DNA from: Bostrychus sinensis
Taxonomy: Eukaryota > Chordata > Actinopteri > Gobiiformes > Eleotridae
DNA length: 64,000 nt
Direction: 5' to 3'
Assembly: GCA_020698575.1 (NCBI GenBank)
Contig: CM036252.1
Location: 12,062,206 to 12,126,205, forward strand
A program made the translations under genes and the position numbers. A model generated the notes under the pieces. It made no database searches. It was not told where the DNA came from and worked only from the letters and a program-made list of their open reading frames with translations. Positions 13,601-28,600 of this stretch are shown piece by piece (within the stretch, counting starts at the first letter, position 1; each line of letters starts with the position of its first letter).

Positions 13601-16600
13601 GGTGGGTTATTCCAGCCTTGGATCTGTCAAAGATTACCAACAACACTGATTAAGATGGATTTGGGATTTTTTTGTAGTAACAAAAAGTTACAACCTGTTT
13701 TAAAGGTAGATGGTATTTAGTAGGGCTGTGCAATATGGAGAAAACATGCGATATTCGATAACTATGTTGAAAATTGCGATAATGATATTATTGCGATATT
13801 TGAAAATAGAGCCTATTTTTCGAACATAGTAAGTTAAATTCACTACATTTCACAAAAATGTAAGTTCCTGTATTTACAAGTCAAAACAGCCACAAAATCA
13901 AAACTTAACACAGACTAAACCAGGAATAAAACAAGGCTAAGCTGTGACTAAATTAATTAAATTCCCACTAAAACTGGACTTTTTAAACATTTTTATTTAG
14001 TCACAACACATGTTCTTTTAAGGCTCTGGTGGAAAATGATTCTTCAGTGTAAATCTCTGTCAGATGGAAGACCACAGCGTTATTGTGATATATTTAGATT
14101 CTTGCCACACGGATATTGCATTTGCTGATATTGCGATAACGATAATTTTGCGATATATTGTGCAGCCCTAGTATTTAGATTGTACATAGCACAAGAAAAG
14201 ATGATTCCTAAAAACAAATGCTGTTGGTAATCTTTGACAAACCCAAGGCTGTAATAATCCCCCTAAAAAAATCCACTTTGCTTTGAGAATATTAAAAATA
14301 TTTCATTTTTTTGTGTCTATTTTTTACCAAAAAATTTAGAAGCTATTACATACAAAGGGTTAAATTTCTGAAAATAATTAAATATTTGGTATTTATGATC
14401 AGGGCAAAAGTTGATTAAAAGATTTACTCAAAAAAAAAAAAAAAAAGTAAAAAAAATATTAATGTATACATTTTTTAGGATTTTTTGTGATGGGGACACT
14501 TTTGTCACTGAACAGTCAACTTCTTAAAATTGGGGCACAAGGTTTAAAAACATTTTATTTCCCACATTTTCTTCATTAACACTGGAGGCTGTAATATTTC
14601 CTTTTGTTTACCTGATTGTTTAATAAATCGTGGTGTGTTCGTGTGTCTCGCCTCTCACCTGTCTGGTCAGAGCGTCCAGGACCCTCCGGAGCCGGACAGC
14701 GTTGACCTCCAGAGACACGGCCAGCAGCTCCTCGGCCAGTCCAAAAACCAGAGGCTGTAACCGGGCCACGCTGTCCAGCAGCGCCCTGGCCCTGGAGCAC
14801 TCCTCCCGGGAATACAACACCGGACTGAGCACGACAGAGAGGACCACATGTTACTACAGATGGTATTAAAGTACAACAGAAGTGTGAGATTCATTTATTT
14901 ATTATTTTTTAAACAAAATGACCAAGTACAGCCGATAAAATGTGTGTAATGTCAGTGCATGGGTAGAGAGCATTAGCATTGCAGATGGTTTTATTATACA
15001 GTAAAGCAATTAGCACTAGGCAAGGCAAGTTTATCTGTTTCATACGCAGAGTAATTCAAAGTGCTTTACAGAAAAAAAGGCAAGTTTAAAAGTACAAAGA
15101 CAAGAATTACAATTAAAACAATAAAATTTTAAAATTATATATATATATATTTAAGATATATAAAAGATGGCTACATGCTAAAAAATTATGCAAGAAAGGT
15201 GCAACAAAAAATATAAATATTTTAAAATAATGTTTCTCACGTAGAAATAAAGGTAATCAACAAAATTACTCTGTGAAAAGTAAAAAAGAAACAGATGAAA
15301 GTAATATTTTTAAGTAGTATTTAGTACTACTACTACTATCTATTACTGCTGCTATTGCTCTTACAGCTACTACACCCACTATCACCACTCACTTTGCCAT
15401 TTAGTTTTTTAGTTTAAGTGATTTGGGTATTGACACAAAATTCTACTACTTTTTGAGAAGGAAACAAGATCGTAACATGGATAAAAGCTCAAAAAAGTAG
15501 ATTTTGCAGAAGTGGGGACCTTTATGTGCAGGAGTTGGTTCACAGCTGTAATTCTAATTTGCCCATAAATATTACCGCTCACTTTAATAAGGGATATTCC
15601 AGTTTTTCTTGCACAGTCACATTGTGACCACACCTGGGTTTAGCATAAAATAATCTCACTTCCTCGTTCATATTTAGAACAACAGGAGCCCCATGACTGA
15701 AAACAGCAGTGCTTTCCCCACTGTCGGTACTTTACTTTGTCAAAACCACTAGCACTTTTAAATATAGTGCACCGTCAGCAAAATAGCTTTAGATTAATTT
15801 GTGTTTTGGTAAGGCACAATTACAAGGATTACTGCAAAAAAAAGCACTTTCAGTCGTTGCAATGAAATCCCCCTTTAGCAGTTTTCTATTACCATCTTTG
15901 GTGCAAATAAACGGCTTTATTACTTGTTTATATCTGAAGGTTTATAGCTTTGAGTTCAATGTGAATGCATTGCCATTTAAATTATGCTTTTATCAATCTT
16001 TTTAAACCAATCTTGGTCATCACTAAAACAGCGGCATGCTTTACAACCTTTAAAAACATTATGTGACTAAAAGAGAATGTTTTTTTGGTGTCATAAAGAA
16101 ACAGGTGAAGAGACCAGCAGGGGGCAGCAGAGTGTTGTCATCTTTTGAACATAATCAAAGAAAAGGAGCACTTCGCTTTCTTAAACTTTTTGTATGATGC
16201 CCTTTTACTACAAAATGATAAATGTCTATGAGGAATCAGTGGAAACAGAGCTGTGCACTGTTTTATGGATAAACAAATGAAAGGGTGAATAGTTTTCGAT
16301 CTGTGTTTTTTTAATAAGCCGGACATTAAAGCTGCTGTATACATGTTACAGCTGATGTGACAGACTGAGCTACATTTATATGATCTAAAAATGACAATAA
16401 AAGTTTTCCTGTCACTACCAGGCCCTGATTGATTCACCCCATCTCTTTGTGTTTGTGCATTAATCTACGACGCAGCTCCTCTAATCCACAAAGAGCGGAG
16501 ATTACAGGGATTAACCCGTGGATGGATGGCGACGGACAGGAAAAAATAACAGAGCGTTATTGGTGCGGAAGATCGGGGAATAATGAAAAGTGGATGATAT

Positions 16601-19600
16601 AAATTTGAGTCGCACACCTGTTTGTGTTGTGTTTGGACAGCAGTCTCCTCAGGCCTCCGTGTTTAAAGCCCTGGTGGTGGTCGGCTGGCGCTCCCACTGT
16701 GGTCACGTCGTACCAAACGCCTGCACAAAACACGGAGACGAGAGTTAAAATCCACAAATATAGACATGTCGCATGTCGCTGGGCTGCCCCGTTCCTTCCT
16801 GGGACCACTTTTGACAGATCCTGACCACCGCAGACCGGGAACTCCCCACGAGAGCCGCAGTAATGGAGACGCTCTGAGCCAAATCATCTGTACTAGGGCT
16901 GCATGATATGGAGAAAACATGCGATATTCGATAACTATGTTGAAAATTGCAATAACGATATTACTGCGATATTTGAAAATAGAGCCTACTTTTTGAACAT
17001 AGTAAGTTAAATTCACTCCATTTCACAAAAATGTAAGTTCCTGTATTTACAAGTCAAAACAGCCACAAAATCAAAACTTAACACAAACTAAACCAGGAAT
17101 AAAACAAGGCTAAGCGGTGACTAAATTAATTAAATTACCACTAAAACTGGACTTTTTAAACATTTTTATTTAGTCACAACACATGTTCTTTTAAGGCTCT
17201 GGTGGAAAATGATTCTTCAGTGTAAATCTCTGTCAGATGGAAGACCACAGCGTTATTGCGATATATTTAGATTCTTGCGATACGGATATTGCGTTTGCTG
17301 ATATTGCGATAACGATAATTTTGCGATATATTGTGCAGCCCTATTATAAAACGTGAAATGATACGGAAAATGCGAATGCAAAGGTGTCCAAATTTATATC
17401 AGAAAGCCTGAAAAAGCATAATATGGGACCTTCAGATAAAATATTATGGAAAAGTCAATGTATTTCAGGAGATTTGCGATATATTTAGATTCTTGCGATA
17501 CGGATATTGTGTTTGCTGATATTGCGATAACGATAATTTTACGATATATTGTGCAGCCCTAGTCTGTAGCCATCACAATTTGGCCAAACTCGCTCAAATC
17601 CGTACCCATTTTTCCTGCTTCTAACGCATCAACGACATCCGAGTTCTAGGTTTTTTTCCCTAACAACAGTTTTTAGTGTCATTATTAAGTGCAAGGCTTA
17701 ACTAACTCATCTAACAAGTTTTGTGTTGCACGTAACCCAGTTTGAGAAGTTACAGGCATTCAAATCAGCAAACTTATAAGGCTGCCAAAACTTTTGCGCA
17801 GACATTTTTTCACTGCTAAACTAAAAACTGTTGGGGAAATGCCCTAGAACTCAGATGTCACTAGAAAATGAACACAGAAGACAGAGTAAATTATTACGCA
17901 GGGTGCCCAAACTTTTACCTATGACTGTATTTCACCCGTTACATCACGTTTGCGAATGTGGATGTTACCTGAGCTGTCGGGGCGGGTCACCTCCATCCTC
18001 TGCGAGTGAAGGTTTGTGGGAACGAACTGCAGGTGGCGCTCTGACTTACTGCTGCTCGCCTTGAAACTGGACGAAGCTGAAATGAAGGAAACGCACATTG
18101 AGTTACTGTGACTGTGCAGTGATGAGGGAATACTTTTACTGCGCACGCTACGCTCTCTGACCTGAGAGTTTTGCCAGTTCGTCCAGTGTTTCCCGGTAAC
18201 AGCGGGTCATGTGATCACAGCGGGCGATGACATCACCCCTGAGCTCCTCCAGGTGAGGGGAGAGGCCCCGCAGCTCCCTGACCTCCTGACTCCTAAAACA
18301 ACACAAAAACACCTTTTATAGCATTGTTCTGGGAAAAAAAAGTCAAGCAACCAAACCTGGGCCACAGAAAAGAAACACGTCCTCACAAAGGAAGAGATTA
18401 TTTATGCTGTGAAAGGAAAAAAGCTTTTTACTCCACACATGAAGGGAACAGAGCTTTCACACTGATCCCTTCCCTGCAGCAGTAATAGTAATAGCAGTAG
18501 TAATAGTAATAGTAGAAATAGTAGTAGTATTAGAAGTAATAGTAATAGTAGTAGTAGTAGTAGTAGTAATAGTAATAGTAGAAATAGTAGTAGTAGTAGT
18601 AGTAATAGTAATAGTAGAAATAGTAGTAGTATTAGAAGTAATAGTAATAGTAGTAATAGTATTAGTTATAGTAGAAATAGTAGTACTATTAGGAGTAATA
18701 GTAATAGTAGTAGTAGTAGTAGTAGTAATAGTAGTAATAGTAATAGTAGTAATAGTAGTAGTGGTAGTAGTAGTAGTAATAGCATTAGTAGTAACAGTAG
18801 TAGTAATAGTAATAGTAATAGCAGTAATAGTAGTAATAGTAATAGTAGAAATAGTAGTAGTATTAGAAGTAATAGTAATAGTAGTAATAGTATTAGTTAT
18901 AGTAGAAATAGTAGTACTATTAGGAGTAATAGTAATAGTAGTAGTAGTAGTAGTAGTAATAGTAGTAATAGTAATAGTAGTAATAGTAGTAGTGGTAGTA
19001 GTAGTAGTAATAGCATTAGTAGTAACAGTAGTAGTAATAGTAATAGTAATAGCAGTAATAGTAGTAATAGTAATAGTAGAAATAGTAGTACTATTAGGAG
19101 TAATAGTAATAGTAGTAGTAGTAGTAGTAGTAGTAGTAATAGTAGTGGTAATAGTAATAGTAATAGCAGTAATAGTAGTGTAATAGTAGTAGTAGTAATA
19201 GTAGTAATAGTAATAGTAGTAATAGTAGTAGTGGTAGTAGTAATAGTAATAGCAGTAGTAAGGCAAGGCAGGTTTATTTGTACAGCACAATTCATACACA
19301 GAACAATTCAAAGTGCTTTACAGATAAAAAGGCAAATTTAAAAGTACAAAACACAATTAAAACATCAAAATCAAATTTAAAGAGAATAATTAAGAATCAA
19401 TTTAAAATTAAATTAAAAGAGAAGAGTGCAGATAAAACACTTTCAGTTGTCATATGCACAGTTAAAAAGAACAGTTTTAAGTCTGGACTTGAACATTGTC
19501 AGAGTAGAGTTCTGTCTAACATCGTCAGGAAGACTGTTCCAGAGTTTAGCTGCAGAAAACTGAAACACTGCTTCACTGAGTTTAGTCCTGACTCTGGGAC

Positions 19601-22600
19601 CAGCAGAGACCTGTCCCTGAGGTTCTCAGAGTCCCAGCAGAGACCTGTCCCTGAGGTCCTCAGAGTCCCAGCAGAGACCTGTCCCTGAGGTCCTCAGAGT
19701 CCCAGCAGAGACCTGTCCCTGAGGTTCTCAGAGTCCCAGCAGAGACCTGTCCCTGAGGTCCTCAGAGTCCCAGATGGTTCATATGGGACCAACAGGTCAG
19801 AGATGAACTGTGGTGCTAAGCCATGGAGAGACTTGTACACAAGCAGAGATGTTTTAAAGTCTATTCTCTGAGCAACAGGAAGCCAGTGCAGAGACCTGAG
19901 GACAGGACTAATATGGTCATACTTCCTGGTTTTAGTCAGGACCCGAGCAGCAGCGTTCTGGACGTCCTGCAGCTGTCTCACAGCTGGTTTAGTGAGTCCA
20001 GTGAGCAGACGTTACAGTAGTCTAACCTGCTGGAGATGAACGCATGAAGAAGTCTCTCTAGGTCTGGTTTAGACAGTAAACCTTTGATTCTGGCAATGTT
20101 TTTGAGATGGTAAAATGCTGATGATGTTATAGATTTAATGTGACTGCTGAAGTTCAAGTCAGAGTCCAGGATTACCCCGAGATTTCTAACCTGACTGTAG
20201 GTTTTAGTCAAAGAGACTCGAGGTGACTACAGACACCTTGTCTTTGTTTCTGTGGCCAAAGATGATTATTTCAGTCTTGTCTGTGTTTAGCTGGAGAAAG
20301 TTGTTTCTCATCCACTCATTGATCTGTTGGATGCAGTGACAGAGTGAATCCACAGGTTTATATTCACCTGCTGTCAGTGAGATGTAAATCTGAGTCATCT
20401 GCATAGTTATGGTAGGATATGTTATTGCTGCTTATTAATTGGCCTAAAGGGAGCATGTAAAGATTGAACAAAAGAGGTCCCAGGATGGACCCCTGGGGCA
20501 CTCCACAGGTCAGGGCCATTTGGTCTGAGACACAGTTACCGATTTCAACAAAGTACTTCCTGTCTTCAAGATAGGACTTACACCATTTTAGGGCAGTACC
20601 AGAAATGCCTACCCAGTCCTCTAATCTTTGTAACAGGATCACACGGTCAACTGCATCAAAAGCAGCCTCAGATCCAGCAGAACTAAGACAGAGACTTTGC
20701 CTGTGTCGGTGTTCAGGCAGATGTCATTGGTCACCTTGATAAGAGCAGTCTCAGTGCTGTGATGGGGCCTAAAACCTGACTGAAAATCATCAAAGCAGTT
20801 GTTCCGCAGAAGAAAGTCAGTAAGTTGTTGGTATACAACTTTCTCAAAGACTTTACCTAAAAACGGCAGGTTTGATATGGGCTGATAGTTGTTCAGTACT
20901 GTGGCATCAAGACTGCTCTTCTTTAGGAGAGGTTTGATGACAGCAGTTTTCAAGGCCCTTGAAAATGTCCCAGATTGCAGTGAGATGTTAACTAAATGAG
21001 AAAGTTGAGGTAACAAACTGCTCAGCACAGATTTTAGAAATCTAGTGGGTAACACATCAAGGCAGCAGTGGATGAACTCAGACTGGAGATGATCTCTGGG
21101 TTTTGTCAGTGACAGGGGTGAAGTGTCAGCTCTGAGTCTGGACGGCTGCAGAGTTGTTATCTGTGTTGTGGAGTTTATAGCATGTTTAATTCTCTGGACC
21201 TTGTCATTAAAAAATCTTGCAAACTCATTGCACTTAGATGTGGAAATGAGTTCTGAAGGCAATGGAGCTGGGGTTTGTTAACCTGTTTACTGTAGCAAAC
21301 AGGACACGTGAGTTGTTACTGCAGTTTGTAATGATTTCAGAAAAATACCTTTCCCTTGTTCTACGCAGAATTTGATTGAAAACATTCAACATTTCTCTGT
21401 ATATGTCATAATGAACCTGGAGCTTTGACTTGCGCCATTTTCGTTCGGCCCTCCGGCACTCCCTTTTCTGTGCCCTGACTGAGTCCGCATTTCTCCATGG
21501 CGCCTGCTGCCTATTTCTAACTATTTTAACCTTCATAGGTGCAATGGTGTCCAGAACATTTACAACACTAGAAGTATAGGAGTCCAACGACTGATCAACA
21601 TTAGAACATGAGGTTTTTTCAAACCTAATTATTTCCCCGTGTTATCATTTATGTGTCTCCTCTGGACAACTGCAGGACCAGCAGCTGGTTTGGGAATAAC
21701 AGACACAAAGAAGACACAAAATAGTAGTAATAGTAATAGTAATAGCAGTAATAGTAGTGTAATAGTAGTAATAGTAGTAGTAGTAATAGTAGTAATAGCA
21801 GTAGTAGTAATAGTAGTAGTAGTAATAGTAGTAATAGTAATAGTAGTAGTGGTAGTAGTAGTAGTAGTAATAGCAGTAGTAATAGTAATAATAGTAATAG
21901 CAGTAGTAATAGTAGCAATAGTAGTAGCAGTAGAAATAGTAATAGCAGTAGTAGTAGTAATAGTAATAGCAGTAGTAGTAGTAATAGTAATAGCAGTAGT
22001 AGTAGTAATAGTAATAGCAGTAGTAGTAGTAATAGTAATAGCAGTAGTAATAGTAATAGCAGTAGTAGTAATAGTAATAGCAGTAGTAGTAGTAATAGTA
22101 ATAGCAGTAGTAATAGTAGTAGCAGTAGTAATAGTAATAGCAGTAGTAGTAGTAATAGTAATAGCAGTAGTAATAGTAATAGCAGTAGTAGTAATAGTAA
22201 TAGCAGTAGTAGTAGTAATAGTAATAGCAGTAGTAATAGTAATAGCAGTAGTAGTAATAGTAATAGCAGTAGTAGTAGTAATAGTAATAGCAGTAGTAAT
22301 AGTAATAGCAGTAGTAGTAATAGTAATAGCAGTAGTAGTAGTAATAGTAATAGCAGTAGTAGTAGTAATAGTAATAGTAATCCCTCCATGTGTAGAGTAA
22401 AGTGATGTGACGCCTAGGTTTTGACTTCCGTATGCATCTGATTTTCTAGTTTTTAATTTAAAAAGCTTAAAATAGTTTGAATGGATTGATTTCATGGCAC
22501 TTTTGTAATCCCAGTTCATAATTGCATGAAAAACACAAAATAAGCTGAATATTATGGGGTTATAGGTGGGAAAAATGTCATTCGGTAAAACGTCAGAGAA

Positions 22601-25600
22601 GGCATTTGCTATTATAAATTATATTAAAAAAATTATAACATCATTAGGTTTTCTCTTTGGCATCTTTTTAAACATCTTGAGGTAAAAATGTAAAAGAATT
22701 AGCATAATAGACCTTTAAAAAACATTATGAGTAGCTATCGTCTGCAAAAATCTGTTTCCTTAAATGTCATTTGGTAAAACAAAGATCAAAGGGCATTTTG
22801 AGCTATAAACTGATAGCTTTGGTCATGTGACCTATGGTGACGTCAACAAGTTCAGCTTTTCCAGGTGAGGAAGCTTGTGTCGCAGATTTAGTCCTCTTTT
22901 GGTAAAACATTAATAAAGTGTCTATAATATTGTACATCTTAAAAATATTAGTTTTGAGATTAAATTTTTAAGATAAAAAATCTATGTTAATGTCAGTGTT
23001 GCTAATAGTGGCCTGAAAAATCAAGGAAGTTTTTGGACATAAGTAAAAGCATTTTTAGGGAATAGTACAACAAAAATCTTTTTAACATCATAATTTAGGT
23101 CCAACAACTTCCTTACTTCCTACTAATGAGCTGTTATTATGAATTTATTAAAGCAAAAATGTTAGTTAGTTGCTAATTAGTTGTAGAATATGGTCACACA
23201 GAATAAGGGATTATTAAATGCTTTATATTTACCAATTAAGAGTAGTAATAGTTAGTAATTAACCAGTATGCTAACTAAGACTTGGTTAATGGTTAGTAGA
23301 TGGACCTTAAAATAAAGTGTTACCATATTTTTATTTCAGCATTTCTTGTCCTGTTTAAATAATTATTTGCATTTGTTTATTAATTTATTCACTCATTGAT
23401 TTGGCAGTTTTGGTCTTTTATATATCTGCACCTAGATTTGAAGTTTTTTTTTGTTTTGTTTTTTAACATTTGACCCCCATCCAAACGACTGCAGCAGTAA
23501 AACATGTTCACTCCTGACCCTGCGTACCTCGCGCCGTGCTCCTGGATCAGCAGGCCCAGCAGCTGTGTGGGGACAGAGAAGGACAGGGGCGTCTCGGACA
23601 TCTGCTCCCGGACCAGCAGCCATCTTTGATCCTCTGTGGGGAAGCGGTACACTTTACACACGGAGCAGCACAGCACTGCGAAGACAACATGACACACGAC
23701 AGAGATGTAAACAGGAAAACTGAACACAACTCTGCGGGCTGTGGGAAAAAGTAACAGTAAGTAGTCATGAAAAATACAATGATACAATATACATACAGTA
23801 AACGAGCAACAGGCGGCAAGAAGAGCACATAATTACTAGCATCATAAATAGTAGCAATAGTGGTTGTGCTAGTAGTAACAATAGTAGTAGTAGTAGTAGT
23901 AGTAGTACTAGTAGTAACATGAGTAGTAGTAGTAGTAGTAGTAATAGTAGCAGTAATATTAGTAATAGTAAGAGCAGTAGTAGTAGTAATAGTAGTAGCA
24001 GTAGTAGTGGTAGTAGTAATAGCAGTAGTGGTAGTAGTAATAGCAGTAGTAGTAATAGCAGTAGCAGTAGTAGTAATAGCAGTAATAGTAGTAGTATTAG
24101 TAGTAATAGTAGTAGTAGTAATAGCAGTAGTAATAGCAGTAGCAGTAGTAGTAATAGCAGTAGTAGTAGTAGTAATAGCAGTAGTGGTAGTAGTAATAGC
24201 AGTAGTAGTAATAGCAGTAGTAGTAGTAGTAATAGCAGTAGCAGTAGTAGTAATAGTAGTAGTAGTAATAGCAGTAGTAGTAGTAGTAATAGTAGTAGTA
24301 GTAATAGCAGTAGTAGTAGTAGTAATAGCAGTAGTGGTAGTAGTAATAGCAGTAGTAGTAATAGCAGTAGTAGTAGTAGTAATAGCAGTAGTAGTAATAG
24401 CAGTAGTAGTAGTTGAATAGCAGTAGTAGTAGTAGTAATAGCAGTAGTAGTAATAGCAGTAGTAGTAGTAGTAATAGCAGTAGCAGTAGTAGTAATAGTA
24501 GTAGTAGTAGTAGTATTAGTAGTAATAGTAGTAGTAGTAATAGCAGTAGTAATAGCAGTAGCAGTAGTAGTAATAGCAGTAGTAGTAGTAGTAATAGCAG
24601 TAGTGGTAGTAGTAATAGCAGTAGTAGTAATAGCAGTAGTAGTAGTAGTAATAGCAGTAGCAGTAGTAGTAATAGTAGTAGTAGTAATAGCAGTAGTAGT
24701 AGTAGTAATAGTAGTAGTAGTAATAGCAGTAGTAGTAGTTGAATAGCAGTAGTAGTAGTAGTAATAGCAGTAGTAGTAATAGCAGTAGTAGTAGTAGTAA
24801 TAGCAGTAGTAGTAGTAGTAATAGCAGTAGTAGTAATAGCAGTAGTAGTAGTAGTAATAGCAGTAGCAGTAGTAGTAATAGTAGTAGTAGTAATAGCAGT
24901 AGTAGTAGTAGTAATAGCAGTAGCAGTAGTAGTAATAGTAGTAGTAGTAATAGCAGTAGTAGTAGTAGTAATAGCAGTAGTAATAGCAGTAGCAGTAGTA
25001 GTAATAGCAGTAGTAGTAGTAGTAATAGCAGTAGTAGTAATAGCAGTAGTAGTAGTAGTAATAGCAGTAGCAGTAGTAGTAATAGTAGTAGTAGTAATAG
25101 CAGTAGTAGTAGTAGTAATAGCAGTAGTGGTAGTAGTAATAGCAGTAGTAGTAATAGCAGTAGTAGTAGTAGTAATAGCAGTAGTAGTAATAGCAGTAGT
25201 AGTAGTTGAATAGCAGTAGTAGTAATAGCAGTAGTAATAGCAGTAGTAGTAGTAGTAATAGCAGTAGTGGTAGTAGTAATAGCAGTAGTAGTAATAGCAG
25301 TAGTAGTAGTAGTAATAGCAGTAGTAGTAATAGCAGTAGTAGTAGTTGAATAGCAGTAGTAGTAATAGCAGTAGTAATAGCAGTAGTAGTAGTAGTAATA
25401 GCAGTAGCAGTAGTAGTAATAGCAGTAGTAGTAATAGCAGTAGTAGTAGTAGTAATAGCAGTAGTAGTAATAGCAGTAGTAGTAGTTGAATAGCAGTAGT
25501 AGTAATAGCAGTAGTAGTAGTTGAATAGCAGTAGTAGTAATAGCAGTAGTAGTAGTAGTAATAGCAGTAGTGGTAGTAGTAATAGCAGTAGTAGTAATAG

Positions 25601-28600
25601 CAGTAGTAGTAGTAGTAATAGCAGTAGTAGTAATAGCAGTAGTAGTAGTAATAGCAGTAGTAGTAATAGCAGTAGTAGTAGTTGAATAGCAGTAGTAGTA
25701 ATAGCAGTAGTAGTAGTAGTAATAGCAGTAGTGGTAGTAGTAATAGCAGTAGTAGTAATAGCAGTAGCAGTAGTAGTAATAGCAGTAATAGTAGTAGTAT
25801 TAGTAGTAATAGCAGTAGTAATAGCAGTAGCAGTAGTAGTAATAGCAGTAGTAGTAGTAGTAATAGCAGTAGTGGTAGTAGTAATAGCAGTAGTAGTAAT
25901 AGCAGTAGTAGTAGTAGTAATAGCAGTAGCAGTAGTAGTAATAGTAGTAGTAGTAATAGCAGTAGTAATAGCAGTAGCAGTAGTAGTAATAGCAGTAGTA
26001 GTAGTAGTAATAGCAGTAGTAATAGCAGTAATAGCAGTAGTAGTAGTAGTAATAGCAGTAGTAGTAGTAGTAATAGCAGTAGCAGTAGTAGTAATAGCAG
26101 TAGTAATAGCAGTAATAGCAGTAGTAGTAGTAGTAATAGCAGTAGTAATAGCAGTAATAGTAGTAGTAGTAGTAGTAATAGCAGTAGTAGTAGTAGTAGT
26201 AGTAATAGCAGTAGTAATAGCAGTAATAGTAGTAGTAGTAGTAGCAATAGCAGTAGTAATAGCAGTAATAGTAGTAGTAGTAGTAGTAGTAATAGCAGTA
26301 GTAATAGCAGTAATAGTAGTAGTAGTAGTAGTAATAGCAGTAGTAATAGCAGTAATAGCAGTAGCAGTAGTAGTAATAGCAGTAGTAATAGCAGTAATAG
26401 TAGTAGTAGTAGTAGTAATAGCAGTAGTAATAGCAGTAGTAGTAATAGTAGTAGTAGTAATAGCAGTAGTAGTAGTAGTAGTAGTAATAGCAGTAGTAGT
26501 AATAGCAGTAGTACTGTGTCTGTACCTGCTCTCATGAGTGGGCTGTGCTCTTTGTCGTGGACTGAGCCGTGCAGAGCGTCACACAGAGCTGCAGACTGAA
26601 ACACAGAAGTGAAATTAAAATAATGAAGTTCGAGTCAGAAATAGTGTTATACTAGAAACCACAACAAACAAGTGCTGGGCATGACCCGACCCAGGGGACA
26701 AATCTAGTTCAGTTTACCCTCGGGCCTGGGACAAAATCAGAGCCGGTCTGGTAAAAATCAGCCATGGATAAAAGGACAAAGAAGGGCTCGCGGCTGTGGA
26801 CTAAAAAACATCTGTACCTTGTTTCCTGGAGGTGTCCTGTCGTCTGTCTCTCCCTCCATCTGGACATCGGACACTTTGACCTCCCCGGCCTCACTCCCTC
26901 CATCCACCGACCTGAGGGACAAGGAAAGGCAAAATTTAGACAGGAAAAGCAGCTACATGCCTATACATTTTGTAGTAAACATAAAAACAATGATTTCAGT
27001 CAGGTATACAGTATAATATCATCATTAGTCCTGGTTATGTCCTGTTTTAGTACAGTTTGTAGTTAGGGTTATTTGTTTAGTCTTGATATAGTTCCTGTTT
27101 TATTCCCTGATTTACTGTAGTCCAATAAAATGGAACATGTAGAGCCAAATATTTTCTGAGGCGGTACTTGGTGTGAAAAGTTTGAGAACCACTGAACTAG
27201 AGACATACAGTTAGGTCCAGAAGTATTTGGACGCTGACACAAGTTTTGTTATTTTAGCCGTTAACCAAAATGTATTAAAAATATGCTACTGTTACTACTG
27301 CAGCACTACTAATAATGATAATAATAATGGATTACATTTATATTGCCCCTCCCAAGCCTAAACTTCTCAAAGCGCTTGTTTATTCTTTACATTTTGTTTT
27401 CCATTACGCATACAACCCACAGTCACACTTACTCATTCACACATCATCAGACAAGGTGGGTGAAGTGTCTTGCCCAAGAACACAACGGCAGTATGCAATG
27501 CTGGTAGCTGGAATTGATCCACCAACCTTCCAGTAAAAGGGTGAACAACTCTGGTCCATGCATTTTTAAATCTGTTTCATGTAATGTAAATTAAAATAAG
27601 CTGTAGTCTGAAACCAAACGTTCACATTTACAAAAGCACACAGTTTAGTTTCTTTAAGTCCACTTCTGTTGTTTTTCCCTTTCACACATCTTAAAGATAT
27701 CACCTTTAAAACAGAGGAAGTGAAATATATATATATATATATATATATTTTTTGCTCTAATAAAGATTTCTTTGTTCTGGTCGTTCACTGCTGTTTCTGT
27801 TAAAACCACATCCTGTGCAACTCCAGCCAAACACATTTCAGTTTCTAACCAACGTTCGTCTGAGGTGAAAGATAACTACTTACTTCATACTTCATACTAC
27901 ATACTTCATACTTCATACTACATACTTCATACTACTTACTTCATACTGCATACTTCATACTACATACTACATACTTCATACTTCATACTACATACTTCAT
28001 ACTACTTACTTCATACTGCATACTTCATACTACATACTACATACTACATACTACTTACTTCATACTGCATACTTCATACTGCATACTACTTACTTCATAC
28101 TGCATACTTCATACTACATACTACATACTTCATACTACATACTTCATACTGCATACTTCATACTACATACTACATACTACATACTACTTACTTCATACTG
28201 CATACTTCATACTGCATACTACTTACTTCATACTGCATACTTCATACTACATACTACATACTTCATACTACATACTTCATACTGCATACTACATACTTCA
28301 TACTTCATACTACATACTTCATACTACTTACTTCATACTGCATACTTCATACTACATACTACATACTACATACTACTTACTTCATACTGCATACTTCATA
28401 CTGCATACTACTTACTTCATACTGCATACTTCATACTACATACTACATACTTCATACTACATACTTCATACTGCATACTTCATACTGCATACTTCATACT
28501 ACATACTACTTACTTCATACTGCATACTTCATACTACATACTACATACTTCATACTACATACTACTTACTTCATACTGCATACTTCATACTACATACTAC

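Noticed and set aside
1582..18292. Identification as inpp4a
   Set aside because: KKRKNVE.LWLAAT, FVHALKD and SLNCIIAMVD match INPP4B; INPP4A has RKNKNVDILWQAAE in the corresponding place, as recalled.
24097..26604. 835-residue poly-Leu/Tyr frame and several poly-Ser/poly-Val frames
   Set aside because: Period-3 microsatellite translated. Only the last about 25 codons (exon 3 of inpp4b) are real coding sequence.
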